A DNA stretch of 64,000 bases from a bacterium (GCA_024226315.1 JAAELT010000307.1:43365-107364); one strand, 5' to 3'. Shown: positions 1 through 9,203, numbered from the stretch's first letter. Numbers and translations: made by a program. Notes: generated by a model from the letters alone, not told the origin.

Positions 1-1
1 C

Positions 2-697
2 GAGCTCCTGGTCGAGCGCGGCTTCACCGTCATCCGTTTCAACTACTCCGGCAGCGGCATGCGGCCGGGCGATGAGCTGGTCACCGACCTCGAGGCGTTC
101 CGCTCCAACACCTTCAGCCTGGAGCTGATCGAGACCCTGCGGGTACTGCAGGCGGCCGGCACCGAGATCGCACCGGACCATGTCGACCCCGAGCGCATCG
201 CGCTCCTGGGCCACAGCCGGGGCGGCGGGGCGTCACTCCTGGCCGCCGCCCACCCCGACTGGCGCAATCGCTTGCGCGCCCTGGTCACCTGGGCCGGCGT
301 CGGCACCTTCGACCGCTTCGACGCGGCAGCCAAGAAAGCGTGGCACGCGAAAGGCGCGCTACCGATCCAGAACGCCCGCACCGGGCAGGACCTGGAGCTC
401 GGCATCGAGCTGCTCGCCGACCTCGAGAACCAGAGCGCGGTGCTCGATCTGCCGGCGGCCGCCGTCTTGCGCCGGGCACCGTGGCTGATCGTCCACGGTG
501 GCGGCGACGAGACCGTGCCCCCCACGGAGGCCGAGGCGCTGAATCGCGCGGCCGTGGGCCCCAAGGAGCTGCTGATCGTCGACGGCGCCAGTCACACCTT
601 CGGCGCCCAGCATCCCTTCGCCGGGCCGACGCGCGAGCTGATCAAGGTGATGAACGCCAGCCAGACCTGGCTGCGGCGTCATCTCTGCGGCGGCTAG
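2..697 (+). CDS. alpha/beta hydrolase (dienelactone hydrolase-like), 5' partial
   Basis: The reading frame is open to the left edge, so the N-terminus lies outside the window. The visible 231 codons show a serine-hydrolase core: the nucleophile elbow GHSRGGG, a late acid segment HGGGDETVPP and the catalytic His in DGASHTFGA. The order Ser-Asp-His fits the alpha/beta hydrolase fold. The Asp-rich loop followed by VPPTEA resembles dienelactone hydrolase or S9-type peptidase C-terminal domains. No membrane segment is visible in the part present. The substrate cannot be told from sequence. No strong terminator follows; the next gene, dodecin, is convergent. Confidence 0.85.
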   Translation, partial: ELLVERGFTVIRFNYSGSGMRPGDELVTDLEAFRSNTFSLELIETLRVLQAAGTEIAPDHVDPERIALLGHSRGGGASLLAAAHPDWRNRLRALVTWAGVGTFDRFDAAAKKAWHAKGALPIQNARTGQDLELGIELLADLENQSAVLDLPAAAVLRRAPWLIVHGGGDETVPPTEAEALNRAAVGPKELLIVDGASHTFGAQHPFAGPTRELIKVMNASQTWLRRHLCGG

Positions 698-873
698 GAA
701 CGAGTCCTCAGCGGTGGCCTGATGGCCGAGGACGGCGCGTAACGCGGTCGAACGTCGGGCCGGGGGGCGGGCAGGAGCGAGCTCGAGCACCGCCCGCAGG
801 CCATCAGGGCAACCGCGGCCCTGAACGAGGCCGCCGCGCCCACGCACAACGGCCTGCTCTGATCAGCCCTTGA

Positions 874-1077
874 TCAGCCCTTGAGGACGAAGGTCACCTT
901 CATGTTGACTCGGTACTCGGTGATCTTGCCGTTCTTGCACACCACGCTCTCCTGCTGCACCCAGGCGCCGGTGATGTTCTTGAGCGTCTTGCTGGCGCGA
1001 GCGATGCCCTTGTCGATCGCGTCCTGAAAGCTCTTCTTGGAACCAGCGGTGATCTCGGTGACTTTGGCTACAGCCAT
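874..1077 (-). CDS. dodecin family flavin-binding protein
   Basis: This 67-residue protein has the dodecin length and pattern: an opening VAKVTEITAGSKKSFQDAI, then KTLKNITGAWVQ with the conserved Trp that stacks on flavin, and a closing beta strand YRVNMKVTFVLKG. Dodecins assemble into hollow dodecamers that store or buffer flavin in the cytoplasm. The start is supported by an AAAGGAG ribosome site 6 to 7 bases upstream. The gene stands alone. An 11-bp direct duplication (GATCAGCCCTT, 861-871 and 872-882) covers its stop codon. Confidence 0.93.
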   Translation of the reverse strand: MAVAKVTEITAGSKKSFQDAIDKGIARASKTLKNITGAWVQQESVVCKNGKITEYRVNMKVTFVLKG

Positions 1078-1319
1078 GACAAGCTCCTTTCGAACAGACG
1101 TTGAATATCAGGCGGCCGGATACCGCCATCGAGACGAAAGACCGCTCCGCGACGCCGCGCGCCCGGGCGGTCCATGCTTCCTACGGTCGCGACTCGAAAA
1201 AGCAAGTTTGGTGCCATCCCCTTCCCTCGCTACGGCCCTGATCGAAAGGTCCCTGCGACCGGGCAGAACGCCTCTTGCTCCGGGAGTTTCGCCCGTACCA
1301 GGGATTATTACCCAGTTCT

Positions 1320-2060
1320 TCAGTCGCCGTGGGCGGCGGGCGTCACCACGGGCGACGGAGCGGTGAAACGCTCGATCTGACCCGCCGCGCGCTCGAGGTC
1401 GGCGAAGACCCAGTCCGCGCCCGCGGCCTCGAGAGGTTCGGCTTCCGTGAATCCTGTCGCCACCGCCATCGAACGGATTCCCGCAGAGCGTGCGCACTCG
1501 ACGTCCAGCACCGTGTCGCCGACGATCAGGCTGCGGTCGAGCGCGAACGGCCGGCCACTGAGCACCGCGGCGCGCTGCAGAGCCACCGGCCCCAGGTCGC
1601 AGCGGTCGATGGCGTCGTCACCGAACGCGCCGAACGCGAAGTATCGTTCGAGATCGAAGCACGACAGCTTGATCCGCGCCCCCCGCCGCCAGTTGCCGGT
1701 CAAGAGGCCCACCAGCACATCCTCGCGCGCCGACAACCGCTCCAGGAGCTCGCGGACACCGGGCAGCAGACGCACGCGGCCGGGATCGAGCCCGCGCTCG
1801 AGATTCTCGACGTAGATCTTCTCCACGGCCGCCAGATGAGGCAGGATCTCCTCGTCGCGGCGGCCGGTGGCGCGGATCAGATCGACCACGATCCGTGGAT
1901 CGGTCTTGCCCGCGAAACTGTAACCCTTGAGCCTGTCCTGGTCTGTAAACGCACTACAGTCTCCGAAGACTTCCGTCAGGGCGTCCACGAACATCGCCCC
2001 GACCTGCCGCCCGCAGCGCAGCAGAGTACCGTCGACGTCGAAGAGGATCAGATGCTTCAA
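1320..2060 (-). CDS. HAD superfamily hydrolase (phosphoglycolate phosphatase-like)
   Basis: A 246-residue HAD hydrolase. Motif I is FDVDGT at residues 7-12 (nucleophile Asp and acid/base Asp), motif II is LLTGN near 118, a Lys follows in RIKLS, and motif IV is GDTVLD near 183. The helical insert between motif I and II is a type-1 cap, as in phosphoglycolate phosphatases. Its ATG overlaps the stop of the upstream crotonase gene by four bases (ATGA), so the two are translationally coupled. The substrate is unknown; a small phosphorylated metabolite is the usual case for this subfamily. Confidence 0.85.
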   Translation of the reverse strand: MKHLILFDVDGTLLRCGRQVGAMFVDALTEVFGDCSAFTDQDRLKGYSFAGKTDPRIVVDLIRATGRRDEEILPHLAAVEKIYVENLERGLDPGRVRLLPGVRELLERLSAREDVLVGLLTGNWRRGARIKLSCFDLERYFAFGAFGDDAIDRCDLGPVALQRAAVLSGRPFALDRSLIVGDTVLDVECARSAGIRSMAVATGFTEAEPLEAAGADWVFADLERAAGQIERFTAPSPVVTPAAHGD

Positions 2061-2854
2061 CGCCAGCTCGGGGGTTTCTTGGTTTCCAGGAAGGTGGCGA
2101 TGCCGTGCTTGCAGTCCGGCGTCGCCCGGGCCTCGGCGTTGACCGCCGCCGCCAGCTCGAGCGCATCGTCCAGGCCGCAGCCGAGGCTGTCGAGTAGCAG
2201 CATCTTGGTGCGCGCGATCGACTCGGAGCTGGCACGCTCAAGGATGCCCGCGGCCAGCTCGACCGTCGCCGTCTCGAGCTCGTCGTCCGCCACCACCCGG
2301 TTGACCAGCCCGAGCTCGTGAGCACGCAGCGCGTCGATGAACTGCGGGTCGAGCAGCAACTCGCGCAGGTCCCGGCCCTTGACCCGTAGCGGCAGAAACG
2401 TCGCCACCAGCGCCGCCACGAAGCCGATCCGCACCTCGCTGTACATGAAACGGGAAGTCTCGGTCGCCACCACGTAGTCGTGGGCAGTAGCCAGCCCGCA
2501 ACCGCCGGCGACGCAGGAGCCGTGGACCATGGCCACGGTCAGCGCGTCCTGACGCAGCACCGAGGCGAAGAGCGCCCGCAGCGCCTCGGAGTCGCGGCGA
2601 TTCTCCTCGGGGCCGGCGTCGCGCAGGCTCCTCAGGTGCTCGAGGTCGGCGCCGGCCGAGAAGTGCCTGCCGGCGCCCCGCAGCAGCACCGCGCGCACGC
2701 CCTCGCCGCGCAGCGGCCGACTGTAGAGCTCTGTCAGTTCCGCGATCATCCGCGGCGCCAGCGCGTTCGCCTTGGCGGGATTGTCGAGGGTCACCCGCAG
2801 CAGGTCCCCCTCGCGGCGGACCTCCAGGGTCTCGAAAGATCGATCTGTGCTCAT
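2057..2854 (-). CDS. enoyl-CoA hydratase/isomerase (crotonase), methylglutaconyl-CoA hydratase-like
   Basis: This 265-residue crotonase has the oxyanion segment HFSAGADL near residue 65 and a second AGGCGLA near 110. The Glu corresponding to Glu144 of rat enoyl-CoA hydratase is Gly here, while the second Glu survives in SEVRIGF. Retention of only the second Glu is typical of LiuC/AUH-type methylglutaconyl-CoA hydratases and of some isomerases. The divergent neighbour is an HMG-CoA-lyase-like enzyme, which would act next in leucine breakdown, so a branched-chain acyl-CoA pathway is a reasonable inference. It is translationally coupled to the HAD gene downstream. Confidence 0.82.
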   Translation of the reverse strand: MSTDRSFETLEVRREGDLLRVTLDNPAKANALAPRMIAELTELYSRPLRGEGVRAVLLRGAGRHFSAGADLEHLRSLRDAGPEENRRDSEALRALFASVLRQDALTVAMVHGSCVAGGCGLATAHDYVVATETSRFMYSEVRIGFVAALVATFLPLRVKGRDLRELLLDPQFIDALRAHELGLVNRVVADDELETATVELAAGILERASSESIARTKMLLLDSLGCGLDDALELAAAVNAEARATPDCKHGIATFLETKKPPSWR

Positions 2855-3003
2855 GGACGGGCCGGTAACTCTGTGCCGGTGGCTCCAAGGTCGGCGACGC
2901 TTGCCGCACGACCCGCGAGCCGACGGTATCCTACCTCACCTCCTGGTAACATCGCGGACCGGCGGGCGCGATACGGCCGGCGCCGACTGGTCCGGAAAAT
3001 CGA

Positions 3004-3978
3004 ATGGGACAAGACACCGAGAAACGAGCCCCCGAGGTCAAGATCTGTGACGTCACCCTGCGCGACGGCATGCAGGTGCTGAACCGCAATGCCTTGATCC
3101 CGGTGCGGATGCGGCTGCGACTGGCCGAGACCCTGCAGCGCGCCCACATTCCCTACATCGAGGCCGGGTCTTTCGTCAATCCACGCATCGTCTCCGCGAT
3201 GCAGGACACGACCGAGCTGTTCGCGCAGCTGCGGCCGGCCAAGGGTCAGCAGCTCGCAGCCCTGGTGCCGAAGCTGAAGTACTACCAGCAGATGAAGCTG
3301 ACGCCGCACGTGGACACGGTGGCGCTGTTCATCTCGGCGTCCGAGACCTACTCGCTCGCCAACACCCGCATGACGCCGGCCGAGGCCGTGAAGAACGCCC
3401 GTGAGGTGGCGACCGCCGCCCGGGAGGACGGCTACCGCGTGCGCGCCTACCTCTCCTACGCCTTTCGGGAGATGCTCATCGCGCCCGGCGAGATGCCGAC
3501 CGACACCGTCGAGCTGCTGTGCGAGCATCTGCTCGAGATGGGCTGCGAGACGATCGCACTTTCAGACACCGACGGCCGCTCGACCGGCCGCGACGTGGAG
3601 CGCATGATCAACCACGTCGACCGCACCCTGGGGCTCGACCACATGGGCGTGCACCTGCACGATCTCCACGGCCTCGGCCTGGTGAATTCGCTGATCGCCT
3701 ACCAGCTCGGCATCCGCACCTTCGATTGCTCGATCGGCGGCCTCGGCGGCAACAAGATCGTCGAGAACTCGATCGGCAACGTGGCCACCGAGGAGCTGGT
3801 CAACATGTTCAACGGCATGGGCGTTGCGACCGGCATCGACTTCGACTTCCTGCTGCGCGCCGGCCGGGTGGTGATCGACATGGCGCACTTCGTCGGCGAT
3901 CCGGCGCCACCCAGCAGGATCCTCGCCGACCAGCTGCTGGGCGTCGACCAGACCCTGCGCAAGATCGACGTCGGTTGA
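3004..3978 (+). CDS. HMG-CoA lyase-like DRE-TIM metallolyase lacking the usual catalytic Cys
   Basis: This 324-residue protein is a DRE-TIM barrel of the HMG-CoA lyase type. The metal-binding start is DVTLRDG (Arg20, Asp21), the two His ligands are in GVHLHD (217 and 219), and Asn259 lies in GNVATEEL. Family lyases carry the loop GLGGCPYA, whose Cys is catalytic; here it reads GLGGNKIV, with Asn at residue 250. The enzyme may therefore cleave a different acyl-CoA or act as a related aldolase. It is divergent from the crotonase gene, and the ribosome site is weak (GGAAAA). It is followed by yceH 24 bases downstream. Confidence 0.8.
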   Translation: MGQDTEKRAPEVKICDVTLRDGMQVLNRNALIPVRMRLRLAETLQRAHIPYIEAGSFVNPRIVSAMQDTTELFAQLRPAKGQQLAALVPKLKYYQQMKLTPHVDTVALFISASETYSLANTRMTPAEAVKNAREVATAAREDGYRVRAYLSYAFREMLIAPGEMPTDTVELLCEHLLEMGCETIALSDTDGRSTGRDVERMINHVDRTLGLDHMGVHLHDLHGLGLVNSLIAYQLGIRTFDCSIGGLGGNKIVENSIGNVATEELVNMFNGMGVATGIDFDFLLRAGRVVIDMAHFVGDPAPPSRILADQLLGVDQTLRKIDVG

Positions 3979-4002
3979 ACCGGTAACCGGAGGCGAACCA
4001 CC

Positions 4003-4701
4003 ATGACCAAGACACGTCCGCTCGACCCCATCGAGATCCGGGTGCTGGGCGCCCTGATGGAGAAGGAGCAGACCACGCCGGACAACTACCCGTTGACCAT
4101 CAACACGGTGATCGCCGCCTGCAATCAGAAGTCGGCACGCGATCCGGTGACGAGCCTCACCGAGACCCAGGTGGTCGAGACCCTCGACCGCCTGCGCCAG
4201 GACGTCCTGACCTGGCGCAGCGAGGGCGCCCGGGTAGAACGCTGGCAGCACAGCCTGGACCGGCGCTGGCACTTGGGCTCGGCGTCAAAAGCGGTGATGT
4301 GCATACTCATGCTGCGCGGCCCCCAGACCCCTGGCGAGCTCAAGACCCGCTGCGAGCGCATGCACCACTTCGAGACCAAGGAAGACGTCGAGGAGCTGCT
4401 AACGCAGTTGGCCGAGGGATTCGACGCCCTGGTGCGAGAGCTGCCGCGCCGCACCGGCCAGCGCGACAACCGCTGGACCCACCTGGTGGCCATCGAGCAG
4501 CCGGACGCCGAGCAGGACGAGTCGAGCCCGGCAGTCGCCACCGCCGCCCAACCCGCTCCCGCACCCGCGCCGGCTCCCGAGCCCCCGCCCATGCCCGAGG
4601 GCCCGACCCCCGTCGAGCGCCTGGGCAAGCTCGAAGCTGAGGTCGCCGAGCTGCGCGAGGAGCTGCGGGCGCTGCGCGTCCGCTTAGGGGATCTGGACTA
4701 G
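4003..4701 (+). CDS. yceH: YceH family protein (UPF0502/DUF480)
   Basis: A 232-residue member of the YceH family, recognised from the opening LDPIEIRVLGALMEKEQTTP and the conserved segment NYPLTINTVIAACNQKS. The family folds as two winged-helix modules; its molecular function is not established. The C-terminus carries a low-complexity stretch of alternating Ala-Pro (residues about 182-200), then a short coiled coil built on LGKLEAEVAELREELRAL. The gene is 24 bases after the lyase-like gene with a GGAGG ribosome site and may be co-transcribed. It converges with the ADOP permease gene. Confidence 0.88.
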   Translation: MTKTRPLDPIEIRVLGALMEKEQTTPDNYPLTINTVIAACNQKSARDPVTSLTETQVVETLDRLRQDVLTWRSEGARVERWQHSLDRRWHLGSASKAVMCILMLRGPQTPGELKTRCERMHHFETKEDVEELLTQLAEGFDALVRELPRRTGQRDNRWTHLVAIEQPDAEQDESSPAVATAAQPAPAPAPAPEPPPMPEGPTPVERLGKLEAEVAELREELRALRVRLGDLD

Positions 4702-4719
4702 CTCGATAGACCGGAGCGC

Positions 4720-7143
4720 TCAGTCGGTGCGCAGAGCCACCACCGGATCGACGCGGGTGGCGCGCAGTGCCGGCAGGAAGCTGGCGAGCAGGGCGACGGC
4801 GACGAGGGAGGCCGCCAGCAAGGCGTAGATCCAGGGATCGCGGGTGCTCACGTTCAGGAGCTGGCTCTCGAGCACGCGGCTGGCGCCCAGCGCCAGGAGG
4901 ACGCCGAGGCCGACACCGATCACCGCCAGCCGCAGGGCATCTCTGCCGACCATCCGCAAGATGTTGCCGCGGCCGGCGCCCACCGCCACCCGGATACCGA
5001 TCTCACGGGTGCGCTCCCGGACCGCGTAGGCGAGCACCGCGTAGATGCCGGTGGCCGCCAGGATCAGCGCCAGCAAGGCAAAGCCGGTGAGCAGCTGGAC
5101 GACGAACCGCGGTTGCCACTCGACATCGCGCACCAGCTGTTCCATGGTGGAGAGGGCGAAGACGGGGACATCGCGGCTGATCGACCACACCGCGTCTTCG
5201 ACCGCCGGGATCATGGCCAGCAACCGGGTCTCGTCGGCCTCCGGGCGCCGGACATAAAAGGTGACCGCCATGGTCGGCCGCTGCGCCAGAGGCCGATAGA
5301 GGATCGGCGGCGGCAACGGGTTGTCGGCCACGCCGCGCAGATCGCCGGCCAGGCCCACCAGGCGTACGTTGATGACGCTCTCGCCCTCGCCGACCACCAG
5401 GGTACGCCCCACCGGGTCCTCGTCTCCGAACAGGCGGCGGGAGAGGGCGTGGCTGATCACCGCCACCGGCTCGCCGTCCGCCGAGTCGTGATCAGTGAAG
5501 TCCCGACCGGCCAGGATCGGCTGCCGTGCGACGTCGAAGTAGCCCGGCAGCGTGCTCAGCAGCGACGCCTGGGGCCGCGACTCCGGGGGCAGAACCGTGC
5601 CCTGTGGCGCTACCGGTGCCGAGCCGCCGAAAGTCCCGGCGAAGGTCGGCAGGAACTCGATGCCGCCCACCGACTCGACGCCCGGCAGGGCACCGAGCCG
5701 TTCCAGGACCTCGCGATGGAAGGGCTCATAGCGATCCGGCGTCTCGAATCCCGGGCCACGGGCGCCCGTCCGCCCGTACAGCAGGCCCTCGGGCTCGAAG
5801 CCCAGGTCCAGACCGCGCAGGTTCTGCAGCGAGCGGACGGTCAGACCGGCGGCGATCAGCAACATCATCGAAACCGCCAGCTCGACGACCACCAGCAGCG
5901 AGCGCAGCCGCCGGCGGGCGCGGCCCCCGATCGCCCGCGACGCGCCGGCGGATAGAATGTCGGCGGAGTCGCGGAACAGCTGCCTCAAGGGCAGCAGGCC
6001 GAAAAAGAGCGTGGTCAGGCAGGCGAGGAAAAGCGAGAACAGAATGACCCGCGGCTCCACTCCGACCTGATCGAGCAGCGGCACCGAGATGTTCGACGGC
6101 GCCAGCCGCGTCAAGGGCCCGATGCTCCAGTAGGCCGCCAGCACGCCGAGGCCGGCACCGAGCAGGCTGATCAACAGACTCTCGGTGAGCAGCTGGCGGG
6201 CCAGGTGTCGCCGGCCGGCGCCCAGCGCCTGGCGCACGGCGATCTCCTGGCGGCGACCGAGGGCGCGGGTGAGCAGCAGGTTGGCGACGTTGGAGCAGGC
6301 GATCAGGAGCACCAGGCCGACGGCCCCGAACAGGACCATCAGCGCCGGCTTGTAAAGCTCCACCATCGAGTGGTGCAGGGTCATCACGCGCAGACCCCGG
6401 ACCCGGTGGGCGTCCGGATAGAGCTTCGCAAGATCGGCCGCCAGGCGGTCGGCCTCTTGCTGCGCCTGGGCCAGGCCGGTGCCGTCGGCCAATCGGCCGA
6501 TGAGCACCCAGTTGGCTCGTCCCGGACTCGGTTCCGTGATCTCGGGAACGGGCATCCACAGCACGGGCAGCCGAGGGAAGGCGGCATTCTGGAACGACGG
6601 TGACATGACGCCGATCACTTCGTACGTCTCCTCGGCGAGCTCGATAGTCCGCCCCAGGATGTTCGGATCGCCACCGAAATGACTCAGCCAGAAGCCGTGG
6701 TTCAAGATCACCACCCGCGCGCCCTGGCGATGCTCCTCGGCCGAGAAGGTCCTGCCGAACAGCGGGTTCACCCCGAGCATCTCGAACCAGCCCGAGGTCA
6801 CCCGTCGCATCAACGGATTCAGCGGCCTCTCCGAGTCGGTGACCGAAAGACCGGTGTTCATGGCGCCGGCGATCTGCTCGAAGCCGCGGCCCGGCTCCAG
6901 CGCCGCGGCGACGGTCGCCTCCGACACCCTCTGCCGGTCGCTGCCCCGCACGGCCTCCGTGCCGAAGAACCGAACCAGCCGGTCGGGGCGCTCGAATCCG
7001 AGGGGCTCGAGCATCAGACCGTGGACGAGCGAGAAAACGACGGTGTTGGCACCGATGCCGAGCGCCAGCACGAGCACCGCCACGGTGCTGGGTCCCGGGC
7101 TCTTGAGCAGCGTGCGTAGGGCGTAGCGCAGATCCTGGATCAT
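4720..7143 (-). CDS. ADOP family FtsX/MacB-like permease
   Basis: An 807-residue permease with duplicated MacB-PCD plus FtsX modules: an N-terminal helix (TVAVLVLALGIGANT), a periplasmic domain, a three-helix FtsX unit near 275-375, then a linker, a second periplasmic domain and a second FtsX unit near 690-800. The opening MIQDLRYALRTLLKSPG is the hallmark of the 'acidobacterial duplicated orphan permease' group, which usually lacks an adjacent ATPase. No ATPase is seen beside it here. The role is probably efflux or envelope mechanotransmission; the substrate is unknown. The gene is one of the best taxonomic clues in the window. Confidence 0.92.
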   Translation of the reverse strand: MIQDLRYALRTLLKSPGPSTVAVLVLALGIGANTVVFSLVHGLMLEPLGFERPDRLVRFFGTEAVRGSDRQRVSEATVAAALEPGRGFEQIAGAMNTGLSVTDSERPLNPLMRRVTSGWFEMLGVNPLFGRTFSAEEHRQGARVVILNHGFWLSHFGGDPNILGRTIELAEETYEVIGVMSPSFQNAAFPRLPVLWMPVPEITEPSPGRANWVLIGRLADGTGLAQAQQEADRLAADLAKLYPDAHRVRGLRVMTLHHSMVELYKPALMVLFGAVGLVLLIACSNVANLLLTRALGRRQEIAVRQALGAGRRHLARQLLTESLLISLLGAGLGVLAAYWSIGPLTRLAPSNISVPLLDQVGVEPRVILFSLFLACLTTLFFGLLPLRQLFRDSADILSAGASRAIGGRARRRLRSLLVVVELAVSMMLLIAAGLTVRSLQNLRGLDLGFEPEGLLYGRTGARGPGFETPDRYEPFHREVLERLGALPGVESVGGIEFLPTFAGTFGGSAPVAPQGTVLPPESRPQASLLSTLPGYFDVARQPILAGRDFTDHDSADGEPVAVISHALSRRLFGDEDPVGRTLVVGEGESVINVRLVGLAGDLRGVADNPLPPPILYRPLAQRPTMAVTFYVRRPEADETRLLAMIPAVEDAVWSISRDVPVFALSTMEQLVRDVEWQPRFVVQLLTGFALLALILAATGIYAVLAYAVRERTREIGIRVAVGAGRGNILRMVGRDALRLAVIGVGLGVLLALGASRVLESQLLNVSTRDPWIYALLAASLVAVALLASFLPALRATRVDPVVALRTD

Positions 7144-7330
7144 GGCGGTTCCTCCTGGTTCGACCCTGGAACAGCAAGATCGAGGCCAGCGGTGGGACGC
7201 TCAGAATCGCCAGGATCTCGCCATAAGTGTCCGGATCCGGGACCGGATCGTGCCACGACCGGTCGGGGTCCCAGGTAGCTGGCGAAGCTCCGGCATTCCA
7301 TGACCCCCGAGCTCTGCAGAGGCTCAGGGA

Positions 7331-7367
7331 GGTCGACCCCCGAGAAGAAGCCCTCGGGGGGTCGACC
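7331..7367. terminator. strong stem-loop downstream of the OmpW-like gene
   Basis: Near-perfect inverted repeat: GGTCGACCCCCGAG pairs with CTCGGGGGGTCGACC around an 8-base loop. It lies just past the 3' end of the OmpW-like gene and upstream of the ADOP permease gene. There is no U-run, so it may be a structured 3' end or attenuator rather than a canonical intrinsic terminator. Confidence 0.5.
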
Positions 7368-7377
7368 CCATCGGCGG

Positions 7378-8040
7378 TCAGAAGCGGTAGCCGAAACCGA
7401 CTCCGACCGCTGTCGAACCGAAGTCGAGGTCGAACCGATCGCCGTTTCCGTCCCTGCCATCGAGAACCGAGTCGATATATCGGACGCTGGCGCAGAGTAG
7501 CCAGCCACGCTCGCCGACAGGGAGATCGACCCCGAGGACCGCACCCCAGCCGAACGCGCTGTCGATTCTGACCCCGGCAAACTCGTCGTAGGCATAGCCG
7601 ACGTCGGTGCGGCCGGTGTAGGCCAGGAACGGTCCGAGATAGACGTCGGTTGGATGGTTCGGCGTCAGGTGGATGTCGGGACCCACGGTGAACGAGCCGT
7701 AGCTCGAGGTGCCGCTGGCGACAACCACACCATCCCGGACGCGGGTACCCACGCCATTGCTGGCCGCCAGCAGGCCGATCTCCAGGCCGAGCCGGGGTGA
7801 GAACCGGTACTCGCCGGCGACGCTGATACCGAGGTCGTCGGACCCGGTCACCGTCTCACCGCGGGTACCGACCGCGATTCCATCGCTGAGGTCCGAATTA
7901 ATCCAGGTGGGGCTGACGCGCAACACCCAACCGCGCGCGACCTGGTCCCGCGCCGCATCGGCGGCGCCCGGAAAGGTGGCGAGGATCGCGATCGCCAGGA
8001 TCGCGATCGGAAGAACGCTCAGAGAAGCTCCCTTTCGCAT
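7378..8040 (-). CDS. OmpW-like outer membrane beta-barrel protein
   Basis: A 220-residue exported barrel. I chose the ATG at 8040 because an AAGGAG ribosome site lies 8 bases before it and it is followed at once by a signal peptide (MRKGASLSVLPIAILAIAIL, ending near ADAARD). The frame extends upstream to 8124 without good initiation signals. The mature part alternates hydrophobic and polar residues, contains the OmpW-like opening WVLRVSPTWINSDLSDG, and ends in an aromatic (FGYRF) as outer-membrane barrels do. OmpW proteins form small channels for hydrophobic solutes. TetR-type operators sit immediately upstream (8123-8166), so the next gene probably controls it. Confidence 0.82.
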   Translation of the reverse strand: MRKGASLSVLPIAILAIAILATFPGAADAARDQVARGWVLRVSPTWINSDLSDGIAVGTRGETVTGSDDLGISVAGEYRFSPRLGLEIGLLAASNGVGTRVRDGVVVASGTSSYGSFTVGPDIHLTPNHPTDVYLGPFLAYTGRTDVGYAYDEFAGVRIDSAFGWGAVLGVDLPVGERGWLLCASVRYIDSVLDGRDGNGDRFDLDFGSTAVGVGFGYRF

Positions 8041-8122
8041 CTTCTTGCTCCTTGAATATGGGCGGCGATCGGCGACCGGGCCTTCCCGCGCCGCCTGCCG
8101 CTCGGGTTCTCTCAAACATGAC

Positions 8123-8166
8123 ATGACCGGATGTTCATTATACTGACCACACGGTCATTGTAATGA
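8123..8166. promoter_or_regulatory. TetR-type operator region upstream of the OmpW-like gene
   Basis: The core is a perfect inverted repeat TGACC-ACAC-GGTCA (8144-8157), flanked by further TGACC half-sites at 8124-8128 and 8164-8168. The word TACTGACC recurs upstream of the adjacent TetR gene (8912-8919), which suggests one regulator binds both places. It lies about 80 bases upstream of the OmpW-like start. Confidence 0.6.
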
Positions 8167-8219
8167 CCTCGATGGAGAATGTCAACGGCCATGAACGCGG
8201 CGGGGCGGCGAGGCTTTTT

Positions 8220-8852
8220 TCAAGGCCTGGCGTCGGGGTTCGAAATGCCGAAGAGAATCATGTCCATCATCTGATCGACCTCGAGCTCCGCCGGGGGGCT
8301 TTCGGTTTCCTGAAGCCGCCGCAGGAGAATCGAGTTGACCCCTTCGCTGATGAAGAGCGCCAGCCGCTCGGCGTCGGTGCGACGGATCTCCCCGGAGTCC
8401 ATCGCCTGACCAAAGAAGTGACTGAGATGGTCCAGATAGACCTGGTAGGGCGGCAGCTCCGCTCGCTGGTGGCGAGTTTTGTCCTCGGCTTCACCGCTCG
8501 GGTAGCGCACCGCGAGATAGATCCGAAAGAAGTCACGGTTGCTCTCGAAGTACTCGACAAACAACGTCAGCAGACGGCGGAGATTCTCGACGAAGGGTCC
8601 CTGGCGCGTCAGAACCTCATCGACCTTCGTTGCGAGCCTGGCAAGCGCGTGGTCCGCGGTCCGCTCGACCAGGTCGTTGCGGTCGCGAAAATAGAGGTAG
8701 ATCGTGCCCTTGGCGATACCGGCCTCTTTGGCGATGGCCTGCATCGTCGTTGCCCCGAGGCCATCTCTCCCGATCACGCGAGCAGCAGCCTCCTGGATCG
8801 TCTGGATCCGGAATTCCTCGAGAACCTGGGCCTTCGTCTTGGTCGGGGACAT
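8220..8852 (-). CDS. TetR/AcrR family transcriptional regulator
   Basis: A 210-residue TetR-family repressor. The N-terminal helix-turn-helix spans about residues 15-60 with the typical sequence ATTMQAIAKEAGIAKGTIYLYF, followed by RDRNDLV. The C-terminal ligand domain is all-helical and not diagnostic. It lies between two sets of TGACC/GGTCA palindromes, one before its own gene and one before the OmpW-like gene, which fits autoregulation plus control of that porin. Both genes read leftward. Confidence 0.9.
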   Translation of the reverse strand: MSPTKTKAQVLEEFRIQTIQEAAARVIGRDGLGATTMQAIAKEAGIAKGTIYLYFRDRNDLVERTADHALARLATKVDEVLTRQGPFVENLRRLLTLFVEYFESNRDFFRIYLAVRYPSGEAEDKTRHQRAELPPYQVYLDHLSHFFGQAMDSGEIRRTDAERLALFISEGVNSILLRRLQETESPPAELEVDQMMDMILFGISNPDARP

Positions 8853-8883
8853 CTGAGTGAAACTCCTGGTTCGTAGCAGGACT

Positions 8884-8919
8884 GGTCAGTAGCATGACTT
8901 CCCGGTCACTTTACTGACC
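8884..8919. promoter_or_regulatory. TetR-type operator upstream of the 8220-8852 regulator
   Basis: Inverted repeat GGTCA-CTTTAC-TGACC (8904-8919), with an additional outer GGTCAGT (8884-8890) that is the inverse of ACTGACC (8913-8919). The half-sites are the same as those before the OmpW-like gene. The position 32-67 bases upstream of the regulator's start suits autorepression. Confidence 0.55.
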
Positions 8920-9170
8920 GTCCGTCTCTCAGTCAAGCTCTCCATCCCCGCGCACCGCTGATGAGAGCGCGCCTCGAGCAGCTCTGCCGCACGCTGTGCA
9001 GATCATCAGGCTCGAGCGACGCGATCTCGCGAAGGGCGACTGTCAGGGCTTCGATATAGCAGGGATCTGCCGGAGCAAGGTTGGGCGACTCGACGACGAC
9101 GACGTCCTGATGGCGGATCTGGCGCCGGGCCCACCCTGGCGGGTGGGGCCCACGCCATCTCGACGGGGGG

Positions 9171-9198
9171 TTGACACCAGCGGACATCCGTGTATCCT
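9171..9198 (+). promoter_or_regulatory. sigma-70-type promoter of the TetR/TonB-receptor operon
   Basis: A perfect -35 TTGACA (9171-9176) and a -10 TATCCT (9193-9198) are separated by 16 bases. The predicted transcript would start near 9205, inside the palindrome at 9204-9226 and about 40 bases before the TTG start of the regulator gene. Confidence 0.6.
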
Positions 9199-9203
9199 GA
9201 AAA

